This document shows, piece after piece, positions 35,650 to 44,220 of a DNA stretch of 64,000 bases (positions are counted from its first letter, which is position 1; each line of letters starts with the position of its first letter). The translations under genes were made by a program, and so were the position numbers. This DNA comes from CAVZAB01 sp963773155 (GTDB lineage Bacteria; Pseudomonadota; Alphaproteobacteria; Rhizobiales; Beijerinckiaceae), in assembly GCA_963773155.1 (NCBI GenBank), contig CAVZAB010000006.1, forward strand, positions 248,001 through 312,000. The letters run 5' to 3'. The notes under the pieces were generated by a model, which saw only the letters and a list, made by a program, of their open reading frames with translations, did not search any database and was not told the DNA's origin.

Positions 35650-36801
35650 ATGAAATGTGTCGCATGCGGCTGCCAGGCCTGGCTCGATCTCTGCGATCCG
35701 CATCCAACGCGTTCCATCACGACATCGGGAATGCTTGTGCCGGAGCCGCTCGGCAAGTGCCATTGCAGCATGTGCGGCATGGTCCAGCGCACCCGCAGGC
35801 CATTTCTGGGTCTGACCGATTTCTACGAACGGAACTATGGGCTCTATTATGATCGCCCCGGCAACTGGCAGTTCAACCGGGCCCGCTACCGGCAGATCGC
35901 GGAATGGGTTGCGAAGGCCGCGCCGTTTCGCCCAAAGCGCATTTTGGAGGTCGGCTGTGGTCGCGGATGGGCGATGCGGGAAATGGCGCAGCTGTTTGAA
36001 GGATCAAGCCTTGTCGGCCTGGAACCTGCCGTCGATAATAGCGCCGCGGCGCGGGCGGCCGGACTTGACGTGTTCACCGGCCGACTGGAGGAATTTCCAG
36101 GGGATGGCGAGGGATTTGATCTGATTTACTCGAACCATGTCATCCAGCACGTGGTCGACCCAGTCGCCTTTCTGGCCCAACATGCGGGGTTGCTGGCGCC
36201 GGACGGCGTGGCCGTCATTTCCGTCCAGGATGCGCGCCTGCAAACCAATGAACTGCTATATTCCGATCAGAACCATTCGTTCCTGCCCGAGCATTTCCTT
36301 TCGCTGGCGCACCAGAGCGGCCTTGTGCTGGCCGAGGTGAAGATTGCGCCCCCCGAAATCGAAGGCGTGCGCTTTTCACAAATGGCCGTGCTGCGGCGCT
36401 CGGGCTCCATGATTGTCGCTTCGCAGCTGCCGGCGATGCCATCGCTGAGCGACCTCTATGAGGCCAGGCAGACGTATCTGCGCGCTTGGCAAGCGCTGGA
36501 TGCTCGGCTGGTCGCGGATGTGAGGGGCGCCGATCGTGTGTTCAACTTTGGCGCGGGAATGTACGCCTTTCTGCTTGCCTGCTATTGTCCCAAGTATTGG
36601 CAGACCGTGACGTCCTGTCTCGTCGACGGAGAATCGGCCGAGTTTTTCGGCAAACCTGTGATTGATCCGGCCTCAGTCTCCTTCACGAAAGGTGACCATA
36701 TCGTGCTGGGCACGCGGCCGTCGGCGCAGGCGGATTTGGCTCACCGGCTGCAGGCGCATGGAGCTCGGATCACGCGCTGGGATGACCAAATTGCGGCCTA
36801 G
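35650..36801 (+). CDS. C-methyltransferase-type SAM enzyme with N-terminal zinc-binding motif
   Basis: 383 aa. It has the three-part layout of sugar C-methyltransferases: zinc segment with Cys3, Cys6, Cys39 and Cys42 (CVACG, CSMCG), SAM domain with RILEVGCGRGWAM (98-109) and HVIQHVVDPVAFL, and a C-terminal Rossmann-like part with VFNFGAGMYAFLLACY. ATG 35650 is used; TTG 35641 and GTG 35638 are closer to GGGAG and possible. It is the last gene of the operon and meets rfbC tail to tail. It may replace the broken C-methyltransferase 1 kb further on. Confidence 0.78.
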   Translation: MKCVACGCQAWLDLCDPHPTRSITTSGMLVPEPLGKCHCSMCGMVQRTRRPFLGLTDFYERNYGLYYDRPGNWQFNRARYRQIAEWVAKAAPFRPKRILEVGCGRGWAMREMAQLFEGSSLVGLEPAVDNSAAARAAGLDVFTGRLEEFPGDGEGFDLIYSNHVIQHVVDPVAFLAQHAGLLAPDGVAVISVQDARLQTNELLYSDQNHSFLPEHFLSLAHQSGLVLAEVKIAPPEIEGVRFSQMAVLRRSGSMIVASQLPAMPSLSDLYEARQTYLRAWQALDARLVADVRGADRVFNFGAGMYAFLLACYCPKYWQTVTSCLVDGESAEFFGKPVIDPASVSFTKGDHIVLGTRPSAQADLAHRLQAHGARITRWDDQIAA

Positions 36802-36933
36802 TCTAAGTCTAAGTCCGCCGATCGCGCAATCGGGCGGCGTATCGACAGCGCACGGCCGCAGCTGCCGCCGATTGAAACTGACGATGATGGCCAATGTCGG
36901 CTGGACCAGGCGCACTTGCCTCCCGCCAACTTA

Positions 36934-37473
36934 TCACACAGGGGGCGTCACGAAAGGCGGCCAGGCGAGATCGGCGGCGGCGATCACTGCGGGCGCCGCC
37001 GGCCAGGCAATGGCGAAGGCGCGGTCGTCATAGCGAAACCCACTGGCATGACCTGGCGTGTGGACCTTACTCATCTGATAGAGGACGTCGCAATGATCCT
37101 CGAGTGTCAAAAAGCCGTGCGCGCAGCCTTGGGGTATGAACAGAGCCTGCTGGTTCTCATCGTCCAGAATAACCGACGCCCAGACCTTGAACGTCGCGCT
37201 ATGCGGCCTGAGATCGACAATGGCGTCGAAAATGCGGCCGCGCATGACCCTGACAAGCTTGGCTTCGGCAAATGGCGGGTTCTGATAGTGCATGCCGCGC
37301 AGCGTCAGCGCCCGCGGATTTCGCGACAGGTTGATCTGCGGCGCGGTAAAGTCGAGGCCAGCGGCAGCGAATTCCTCGGCGCAATAGAGCCGAGTAAACG
37401 AACCGCGCTTGTCATGGTTCGGATCAGCGAGGACGAGTTTGGCGCCGCTGATTGGCAGATCTTCGAATCTCAT
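36934..37473 (-). CDS. rfbC: RmlC/RfbC-like nucleotide-sugar 3,5-epimerase
   Basis: 179 aa cupin. RGMHYQ carries the catalytic His61, with KLVRVMRGRIFDAIVDLRPHSATF and PQGCAHGFLTL as family landmarks and an Asp in the YDDRAFAIAWP segment. In RmlC the region after LYK reads NYYSP and contains the catalytic Tyr; here it is KVHTP, so no Tyr is present. Start ATG 37473 lies inside the tail of the decayed methyltransferase upstream. In this CDP-sugar block it would act on CDP-4-keto-6-deoxyglucose or its C-methylated product. The missing Tyr may mean 3-epimerisation only, or loss of function. Confidence 0.82.
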   Translation of the reverse strand: MRFEDLPISGAKLVLADPNHDKRGSFTRLYCAEEFAAAGLDFTAPQINLSRNPRALTLRGMHYQNPPFAEAKLVRVMRGRIFDAIVDLRPHSATFKVWASVILDDENQQALFIPQGCAHGFLTLEDHCDVLYQMSKVHTPGHASGFRYDDRAFAIAWPAAPAVIAAADLAWPPFVTPPV

Positions 37474-38351
37474 GCGCCGAATATCCCATGTTTGGAACAG
37501 AGGTGACGAAGTGGTCACCCCGGCGGGCGAGTTTTGGAACTTCGTCGATAAGCTTGCATGATTGGACGAGATAGTCCGGTCGGCATTCACGGAGCAATTC
37601 CGGTGCGACAATCGAAATGTGGCTGCCTGGCAGGAGCTTGCCCTGCTCGGCGAGGCCGCGATAGAAGACGCTGACGACATCGCCTGCGCCGACGCCGCAG
37701 TCATTGAGAAACGCGTTGGCAGGCAGCCGCGCCGAAGGCGCACACGGTCGGCCCGCGCGGCGTGCTTCATCGAGAATGCCGAGAAAGGTCGCCTTGAAAC
37801 CGTCGACACGCCCGGCAAAGCCCGCATCCCGGAAGGCCGGTTGGGACGTTTTCCCTTGAGCGCGGCGCCCCGAGCCGCACCGACGGGGCAGAGGTGAGCC
37901 AGGACATTGTTGGCGACCATCAGATTGGCGGCATAGCCGCGTTGCGCAAGGCGCTCGGCGCAGGCCGTTCCGAACCAGGCAGTTTCGGTCGGCCTCCGCT
38001 TACCACAAGCGTGTTCGCCAACATGGGTGGCCGGTTCGATCTTGATTTCGGGGATGTTGCGGGCTGCAAAATGCTGCGGCAAATGGCCATCGTTTGACGC
38101 GACTTCGATCACTAGCAAATCGCCGTCGGGTCGCGGTCTTTCGATCATGGCGTCAGCATAGCCGCGAGCATCGGCGACCCAGGATTCCGAATGGGAGAAA
38201 CAATAGGCATAGTACGAGAAAGGGCGGTCTGCCGGCATTTGCCGCGCCGTTGGACGGGGGCTGTCGGCAAGAGGCGTCGAGCCAAGGTCGGCTGGCGATG
38301 GGTCAGCGGCGTGGCGCGGAGGCGGCGGGCGGGTGTCATATCCGGCATCAT
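37424..38351 (-). pseudogene. Decayed sugar C-methyltransferase (NovU-like)
   Basis: Pieces of one C-methyltransferase occur in three frames in correct order. From ATG 38351: TPARRLRATPLTHR (both zinc Cys of the usual CRLC replaced by Arg). Next frame: ADLGSTPLADS, then, after a gap of some 25 missing residues, SYYAYCFSHSESWV and IEVASNDGHLPQHF (motif I). Third frame: FKATFLGILDEARRAGRPC through NAFLNDCGVGAGD to CRPDYLVQSCKLIDEVPK, ending at 37424. More than 100 codons between NNVLAH and VRDAGFAG are lost. Deletions, two shifts and lost Cys make this a true pseudogene, unlike the single-base breaks elsewhere. It starts on the rfbG stop (TGATG) and overlaps rfbC. Confidence 0.8.
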
Positions 38352-39418
38352 CGGCTCAGCGCCTCATAGGCTTCGATTTGGGCCAGGCTGATCGTTCTTG
38401 GATCGGCACCGGCGGCTGCCTCGCGGTACCATGCCGCCGTCCATTCGATCATGGTCGCGCCGGTGAGCCGGTCGTGCCAACCCAGAACCTTACGGGCAAG
38501 GCGCGAATCGATCGACAGGCTTGGCATTTCGAACGAGCCTCCACCCGGCTCGAGATCGTAGGACGGATCGCGGCCGAGGGCAGCCAGAAGGGATTGTGCG
38601 AGCGAGCCGACGCTCGACGACGGACCATCTGCTGGGCCGAAATTCAGGCTCGGTGGCAGGCGACCTCCGCCGGCCAGCGCCTCGGCATAGAGCAAATAGC
38701 CGCACAGGCTATCGAGCACGTGCTGCCAGGGCCGGGTCGCCTCGGGCAGGCGCAAGAGGGGCCTGCGGCCGGCTGCGGCGGCGCGCACGATGTCGGGCAC
38801 GATGCGGTCCGGCGCAAAATCGCCGCCGCCGATAACGTTGCCGCCGCGGGCCGTGACCAGGGCGCGGCCGTCGCCGGCAAAATAGCAGGCGGCAAAGGCC
38901 CGGGCGATGATTTCAGCGGCGGCTTTCGAGGCCGAATAGGGGTCCTTGCCGCCAAGCGGATCGGTTTCGGCGAAGGCATGCATCTGGCCAGCGTTGGCGT
39001 AGACCTTGTCGGACGTGACGAGGACGATGACGCGGAGGTTGCGGGCACCGCGCAGGGATTCAAGCAGGTTTGCCGCACCCATTACGTTGGTTGCAATCGT
39101 CTCGAGGGGATTAGCGAGGGCGCGCCGCACAATCGGCTGGGCTGCGAACAAAAGCGCGATCTCCGGATCGGCCAGCCGGACAACGCGCTCGACCGCATCG
39201 CCATCACGCAGGTCGCCGAGAACCGAAACGAGATCGGTGCCGACGCGCGCCTCGGCAAACAGGGCGGGCTGCGTATCCGGGGGCAGGGCGAAGCCGGTCA
39301 GCCTGGCGCCGAGGCGATTGAGCCAGAGCGCCGCCCAAGCGCCCTTGAAGCCGGTGTGCCCGGTGAGGAGGACCCGCTTGCCGCGCCAGAAGGCAGCCTG
39401 CGGCAGCGGCGCGCTCAC
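38348..39418 (-). CDS. rfbG: CDP-glucose 4,6-dehydratase
   Basis: 356 aa extended SDR that converts CDP-glucose to CDP-4-keto-6-deoxyglucose. TGHTGFKGAW is the NAD loop; LVTSDKVY holds the catalytic Thr-Asp-Lys and DPYSASKAAAE the Tyr/Lys pair. GTG 39418 is the start because it overlaps the rfbF stop (GTGA); the longer frame to 39454 lies inside rfbF. It follows rfbF, the enzyme that makes its substrate. Confidence 0.92.
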   Translation of the reverse strand: MSAPLPQAAFWRGKRVLLTGHTGFKGAWAALWLNRLGARLTGFALPPDTQPALFAEARVGTDLVSVLGDLRDGDAVERVVRLADPEIALLFAAQPIVRRALANPLETIATNVMGAANLLESLRGARNLRVIVLVTSDKVYANAGQMHAFAETDPLGGKDPYSASKAAAEIIARAFAACYFAGDGRALVTARGGNVIGGGDFAPDRIVPDIVRAAAAGRRPLLRLPEATRPWQHVLDSLCGYLLYAEALAGGGRLPPSLNFGPADGPSSSVGSLAQSLLAALGRDPSYDLEPGGGSFEMPSLSIDSRLARKVLGWHDRLTGATMIEWTAAWYREAAAGADPRTISLAQIEAYEALSR

Positions 39419-40188
39419 GCCCAGAGTTTCCACGGTGCCTTGCCGCCGGCCCATAGAGCCTCCAGCTGGTTTTTCTCGCGCATCGTGTCCATCGGTTGCC
39501 AGAAGCCGGTGTGGCGGAACGCCATCAATTCGCCTTCGGCGGCGAGCCGTTCAAGCGGTGCCGCTTCCCAGGGCGTATCGGCGCCCTCGATATAGTCGAT
39601 CACTGACGGTTGGAGGACGAAGAAGCCGCCGTTGATGAAAGCCTGGTCGCCGGGCGGCTTTTCGATGAATTTTTCGACCCGGTCGCCGGCCAGCGATAGG
39701 GCGCCGTAGCGGCCCGGCGGCACGACCGCGGTTACCGTCGCCTTGCGGCCGTGGTTTTGGTGGAAGGCAATGAGTGCGGCGATGTCGACGTTGGCGAGGC
39801 CGTCGCCATAGGAGAAACAAAAGGACTCGCCCGGCGCCAGATAGGCGGCAACGCGTTTCAAACGGCCGCCGGTCATCGCCGTTTCGCCGGTCTCAATCAG
39901 GGTGACCCGCCACGGCTCGGCATTGGACGTGTGGAAGGCGACGCGGTTGTCACGCGCATCGATGGTGACGTCGGAATTGTGCAAGAAATAATTGGAGAAA
40001 TATTCCTTGATAATGTAGCCCTTGTAGCCGAGGCAGATGACGAAATCGTCGATGCCGAAATGGCTGTAGATCTTCATGATATGCCATAGGATCGGTCGAC
40101 CGCCGATTTCGATCATCGGCTTTGGTCGCAGATGTGATTCCTCGGAGATCCGCGTCCCGATGCCGCCTGCCAGAATGACCGCCTTCAT
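39415..40188 (-). CDS. rfbF: Glucose-1-phosphate cytidylyltransferase
   Basis: 257 aa, normal length. AVILAGGIGTRISEES with RPKPMIEIGGRPILWHIMKIYS is the nucleotidyltransferase signature of RfbF, which makes CDP-glucose from CTP and glucose-1-phosphate. FSYGDGLANVD is the metal-binding Asp region. ATG 40188 is preceded by GGGGACGG; ATG 40200 is a weaker alternative. First gene of the minus-strand CDP-sugar block; 162 bp separate it from a divergent glycosyltransferase. Confidence 0.93.
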   Translation of the reverse strand: MKAVILAGGIGTRISEESHLRPKPMIEIGGRPILWHIMKIYSHFGIDDFVICLGYKGYIIKEYFSNYFLHNSDVTIDARDNRVAFHTSNAEPWRVTLIETGETAMTGGRLKRVAAYLAPGESFCFSYGDGLANVDIAALIAFHQNHGRKATVTAVVPPGRYGALSLAGDRVEKFIEKPPGDQAFINGGFFVLQPSVIDYIEGADTPWEAAPLERLAAEGELMAFRHTGFWQPMDTMREKNQLEALWAGGKAPWKLWA

Positions 40189-40350
40189 GCCCGTCCCCAT
40201 TGTCGATCCCGCCGTCCTGTAGCCCCTCGCAGCCGGGTGTGACAATGGGGCAGGCGGGCGCCGGGGGCGCTGGCGCATTGAAATCGACCGCCGGCTCTGC
40301 TAGCGCGGGGCCTGGCCGGGATGCGACGGCCGCGGGCCGGGAAAAGGTCA

Positions 40351-41217
40351 ATGGCACGGATCACGATCGGCGTTCCTGTGTTTAATGGCATGCCCTATTT
40401 GCGGGAGGCGCTTGATTGCCTCAAGGCCCAGAGTTTCACCGATTTCGAGGTCTTGATTTTCGATAATGCCTCGCAGGACGAATCAGCGGCAATCGCCGCC
40501 GAATTCTGCGCGGCTGACCCCCGGTTTCGTTATTTCCGTCAGCCTGTTAACAAGGGCCCGATCGGCAATTTCCTTGACGCTCTGCAGGCCGCCGAGAGCC
40601 CCTATTTTGCCTGGCGGGCGGCCGATGATTTCTGCAGTCCTGATTTTCTTCAAACCTTGTTCGGCCTGCTCGAGGCGGCACCCGACAAGGATCTCGCTGC
40701 CTGCCGGATCGTCTCGCGCAAGCACGACGGCAGTTTCGAATGCCACCACGATTTTCCCTCGCTCGACGGCGGCGGCGGCCCCGCCGACCGGCTGCGGCTG
40801 CTGTTCGGCGCCCATGCGAGCTGGATCTACGGGCTGTTTCGCCGCGAGGCGCTGCTTCCCTTGATGCACGAAGTCGGTGAACACTATCCCGATCCCTGGG
40901 GCTGGGATTATGTCGCGCTATTTCCGCTGCTGCTTGCCGGCCGGGCGGTTGGGACGAACGCGACCGCCTTCATACAGGGTCTTGATCCAGCCAAGAAGGC
41001 GCGCCAGGACCGGCGCACCCGGAGCGACCTGAAAATACGGCTGCGGGCCATTTTTCTGGCCCTTGCGGCACGCCATATCCGGCAACAATTCCAGCACCGG
41101 CCGGCCCGGCTGTTCTATCGGGGCGCGGCCTTTTTCTATGCCAACAAGCGGATCTGCACGTGGCGTAAGGTCTTGCGCGGCGCCTGGCAACGCCGCCTGT
41201 CCGGCGTCCGGGCCTAG
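40351..41217 (+). CDS. Glycosyltransferase family 2
   Basis: 288 aa. ITIGVPVFNGMPYLREALDCL and DFEVLIFDNASQDES are the GT-A nucleotide-binding start of family 2, and AWRAADDFCSPDFL contains the DxD-like metal motif. It transfers a sugar to a growing lipid-linked glycan at the cytoplasmic face. AAGG precedes ATG 40351. Its stop shares the bases CTAG with the stop of the opposing CmcI-like gene. Confidence 0.88.
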   Translation: MARITIGVPVFNGMPYLREALDCLKAQSFTDFEVLIFDNASQDESAAIAAEFCAADPRFRYFRQPVNKGPIGNFLDALQAAESPYFAWRAADDFCSPDFLQTLFGLLEAAPDKDLAACRIVSRKHDGSFECHHDFPSLDGGGGPADRLRLLFGAHASWIYGLFRREALLPLMHEVGEHYPDPWGWDYVALFPLLLAGRAVGTNATAFIQGLDPAKKARQDRRTRSDLKIRLRAIFLALAARHIRQQFQHRPARLFYRGAAFFYANKRICTWRKVLRGAWQRRLSGVRA

Positions 41218-41969
41218 CCGACCCGCTTCAACCAGGCGTCCGGCCAATGGGTGACATTGCGCCCGAGCGTCGATTCATTGAACGGCCAGGGCGGCTGTTC
41301 GATCACGAATTGCGGATTGCGGGCCGCAAATTCGAGCGCGGCGGCGGCCGGATTGTCGGCGGCCCAAGCTGCTTCGCCGCGCGGCATTTCGGTCAAATCG
41401 CGCATCAGCCCGTCCGTCGCAACGATATAGGAGCCGGGGCTCACCAACCGGCCATAGGCTTCGAGTTCGGCCATCACATGGGCCTTGGAATGGTTTGAAT
41501 CGAGCACGACCAGGACGCTTTCCCCGGGGTGGATGGCCGCCTCGACCGCGGCCACGACCGCCGCCGAGGTCGACGATCCTTCGATCAGGGTAATCAGATC
41601 GCGCAACGGGTGGGCATCGAGGCGGCGGCGGTTGTGGGGGCGAATGTCGATGTCGATGGCAATCACCCGGCCGCGGCCAAGGAGGCGACACAGGCTTGCC
41701 GAAAACACAGCCGAGCCGCCGTGCGCTAATCCCGTTTCGATAATCACATCCGGCTGCAACCGCGCTACCACCTCCTGATAGCGGATCATGTCTTCCGGCA
41801 ATTGGATGATCGGCACACCCAGCCACGAGAAAGTGTAGGTGTATTTCTGGTTCCAGCCCAATCTTATCCACAGCTCGCTGAGTGCCTCGAAGGCCTCCTT
41901 GCCGTAGAGGTCGAAAGCCTGGCCATCGCGTTCGAGGGTCCGGGCCTGTGTATCGATCGACAATTTCAT
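41214..41969 (-). CDS. CmcI-like (cephalosporin hydroxylase family) SAM methyltransferase
   Basis: 251 aa. KYTYTFSWLGVPIIQLPEDM, PDVIIETGLAHGGSAVFSA (SAM loop), VIAIDIDIRPHN and SVLVVLDSNHSKAHVMAEL match the CmcI / rhamnosyl O-methyltransferase family. Members methylate hydroxyls of sugars or antibiotics despite the 'hydroxylase' name. ATG 41969 overlaps the stop of the upstream epimerase (ATGA), so the two minus-strand genes are coupled. Confidence 0.85.
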   Translation of the reverse strand: MKLSIDTQARTLERDGQAFDLYGKEAFEALSELWIRLGWNQKYTYTFSWLGVPIIQLPEDMIRYQEVVARLQPDVIIETGLAHGGSAVFSASLCRLLGRGRVIAIDIDIRPHNRRRLDAHPLRDLITLIEGSSTSAAVVAAVEAAIHPGESVLVVLDSNHSKAHVMAELEAYGRLVSPGSYIVATDGLMRDLTEMPRGEAAWAADNPAAAALEFAARNPQFVIEQPPWPFNESTLGRNVTHWPDAWLKRVG

Positions 41970-42880
41970 CCGGGATCTCTACCGTAGGCCTGCCAATATT
42001 CGAGGGTTTCCAACAGCCTGGTCTCGCGACTTTGTGCGGTCTGGAAGGCGAGCTCCCGGGTGAGCCGGGCGACGTCGGCGACGATACGGGGCGGCTCGCC
42101 GGCGCGGTCGGGCAAGGCCCCCACATGCACGAGATCAGGCCGGCCGGCAAGCCGCCCGAGCAGGCGGGCGAGATCGGCGATGCGGATCGCCTCGCCCGAG
42201 GCGATGTTGACCGGACCTTCGAGGGCGCTCAGTGTCACTGCGGCGAGCGCCCGGCCGGCCTCGCCTACGGCGAGGAAATCGCGTACCGCAAGACCGCTTG
42301 AACACGCGGCCGGTTCGCCGCGTGCGATGGCGCGGGCGAGACTGGCCACCAATCGGGTCGGACTTTCGAACGGCCCAAACAGGAAAAATGGCCGGGCCCA
42401 GGCAAAGCCAACGCCGCAATCCGCGAAATACCGCCCGAGAATGCGCCGCGTAGCGTCCTTGGCCGTGTCGTATAGGCTGTGATTGGCAAGCGGTGTTAGC
42501 GTCTCGTGGCAGTCCTTGTCGCTTGGCCAGGCGTATTCGAAGCACGAGCCTGTCCCGACAAATCGCCCGACGCTTTCGACAGAGGCGGCCCGGGCGAGCG
42601 CCAGCGTCGCCGCCGTCCAGTCGAGATTGGCCGGGTCGCTCCAGAACCGCTGCGGCTCGACGCACCAGGCAAGGTGCAGGATGTGGCTTGGCCGGATTCG
42701 TCGCAGATAGGAGCGCAGGGAAGGGCGGTCGGCCGCCAGGAGATCGAACGGCTGCCAGTGACAGGCCTTGTCGACTGGCGGCCGCCGCGACAGGGCGTGC
42801 ACCTCGACGCCTTTGGCGAGGAGGGCGGCAACGGCCTGGCGGCCGAGGAAGCCGGAGGCGCCGGTTACGAGGACGCGCAT
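41966..42880 (-). CDS. NAD-dependent sugar epimerase/dehydratase
   Basis: 304 aa extended SDR. TGASGFLG at 6-13 is the NAD loop; FVGTGSCFEYA and SLYDTAKDA give the Ser and Tyr-x-x-x-Lys catalytic residues. PFFLFGP and a substrate loop with VRDFLAVGEAGRAL are typical of nucleotide-sugar 4-ketoreductases and epimerases. With rfbF and rfbG nearby it could reduce the 4-keto group of the CDP-6-deoxy sugar. Start ATG 42880; 149 bp from a divergent aminotransferase gene. Confidence 0.85.
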   Translation of the reverse strand: MRVLVTGASGFLGRQAVAALLAKGVEVHALSRRPPVDKACHWQPFDLLAADRPSLRSYLRRIRPSHILHLAWCVEPQRFWSDPANLDWTAATLALARAASVESVGRFVGTGSCFEYAWPSDKDCHETLTPLANHSLYDTAKDATRRILGRYFADCGVGFAWARPFFLFGPFESPTRLVASLARAIARGEPAACSSGLAVRDFLAVGEAGRALAAVTLSALEGPVNIASGEAIRIADLARLLGRLAGRPDLVHVGALPDRAGEPPRIVADVARLTRELAFQTAQSRETRLLETLEYWQAYGRDPG

Positions 42881-43029
42881 GCGGCGGATTCTCGAACCAG
42901 GGCGGCGTTTGACCGCCGCGCGCGGTCGGCCGGCGGGCTTGTCGGCGCGTCAAACGGCAGTATTGTGCCGCCGGAAAATTGCCCGGGACCGGGATGGCCG
43001 GTTCGCTTGGGTTGCTCGGATGGGTGGCC

Positions 43030-44118
43030 ATGGAAATAAATGTTACGAGGCCGTTTCTGCCGCCGATCGAAGAATACCAGCGCTATCTCAGTGAAATCTG
43101 GCAGCGGGCCTGGATCACCAATAACGGACCGCTTGTCAACGAGCTCGAGCGGCGGCTGAAAGACTATTTGGCGTTGGATGGGCTGCTCTTCGTCGTCAAC
43201 GGCACCGTGGCGCTGCAGCTTGCCATCAAGGCGCTCGATCTGACCGGCGAAGTGATCACCACGCCGTTCAGCTATGTCGCCACCACGACCAGCCTCCTGT
43301 GGGAGAATTGCGAGCCGGTGATGGTCGATATCTGTCCGGATACACTCAACATCGATCCGACCAAAATCGAGGCGGCGATCGGCCCGCGTACGAGCGCCAT
43401 ACTGGCAACCCATGTCTATGGCAATGCCTGTGCCATCGAGGCGCTCGAGGCGATTGCCGCGCGCCACAATTTGAAGCTGGTATTCGACGCGGCGCATGCC
43501 TTTGGTTCGCGCTATCGCGGCAAGTCGCTGTTTGCTTATGGCGATGTGGCGACCGCGAGCTTTCATGCGACCAAGGTGTTTCACACCGGCGAGGGCGGCA
43601 TGGTCTGTACACGGCGGCCTGAGGTGTTGCGCCGGCTGGCGCTGATGCGCAATTTCGGGCATGTCGGAGCCAACACATTCGATGGAATCGGCATCAACGG
43701 CAAGGCTTCCGAACTGCATGCCGCGATGGGCCTCTGCGTGCTGCCCTATGTCGAGGAGATCCTGCGGGTTCGGCGTATGCTCTGCGCCGCATATGACTTG
43801 ATGCTCGAAGGCCTGCCGCTGCGTCGTCCGGCGATTACGCTGGGCTGCGACTACAACCATGCCTATTATCCGGTCATTTTCGAGACTGAAGCGACGCTCG
43901 AGCGCATGGTCGCCGTGCTTGCCGCCAACCAGGTCATCCCGCGTCGCTATTTTCATCCCTCGCTGTCGCAATTGCCCTATCTCAAGCGTCGGTCCGTGAC
44001 CGGGATCAGCGACGATTTAAGCCGACGGATCCTTTGCCTGCCGCTCTATCACACGCTGGGGCAAGAGGAAATCGGGTTGATCTGCCGGCTGATCCGCGCC
44101 GCCCTGCGGCCGGGCTGA
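43030..44118 (+). CDS. DegT/DnrJ/EryC1/StrS sugar aminotransferase
   Basis: 362 aa. NGTVALQLAIKAL, TPFSYVATTTSLLWENCEPVMVDI, DAAHAFGS (153-160) and Lys182 in SFHATKVFHTGEGG define the family, which transaminates nucleotide-linked keto sugars with glutamate. A 4-keto-6-deoxy sugar is the likely substrate; the CDP-sugar branch or a dTDP-sugar made elsewhere could supply it. ATG 43030 is used; GTG 43024 is possible. No strong ribosome site. Confidence 0.88.
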   Translation: MEINVTRPFLPPIEEYQRYLSEIWQRAWITNNGPLVNELERRLKDYLALDGLLFVVNGTVALQLAIKALDLTGEVITTPFSYVATTTSLLWENCEPVMVDICPDTLNIDPTKIEAAIGPRTSAILATHVYGNACAIEALEAIAARHNLKLVFDAAHAFGSRYRGKSLFAYGDVATASFHATKVFHTGEGGMVCTRRPEVLRRLALMRNFGHVGANTFDGIGINGKASELHAAMGLCVLPYVEEILRVRRMLCAAYDLMLEGLPLRRPAITLGCDYNHAYYPVIFETEATLERMVAVLAANQVIPRRYFHPSLSQLPYLKRRSVTGISDDLSRRILCLPLYHTLGQEEIGLICRLIRAALRPG

Positions 44119-44220
44119 CACCTGGCGCAATGAGGCCAAGCGGCCTTCCGGCCGCCGCCGACCCGGCTTGAATTTGGCCCCGGTCTCGCTTAAAGCGGGC
44201 GATCGCCACGGACGGGGACT

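Noticed and set aside
36815..36837. Imperfect hairpin CCGCCGAT / ATCGGGCGG between convergent genes.
   Set aside because: It has a bulge and no T tract, so it is not convincing as a terminator.
36934..38238. A continuous 434-codon minus-strand frame read as one protein.
   Set aside because: Only the last 179 codons are the RfbC-like epimerase with its own ATG; the rest is a mixture of methyltransferase remnants and out-of-frame sequence.
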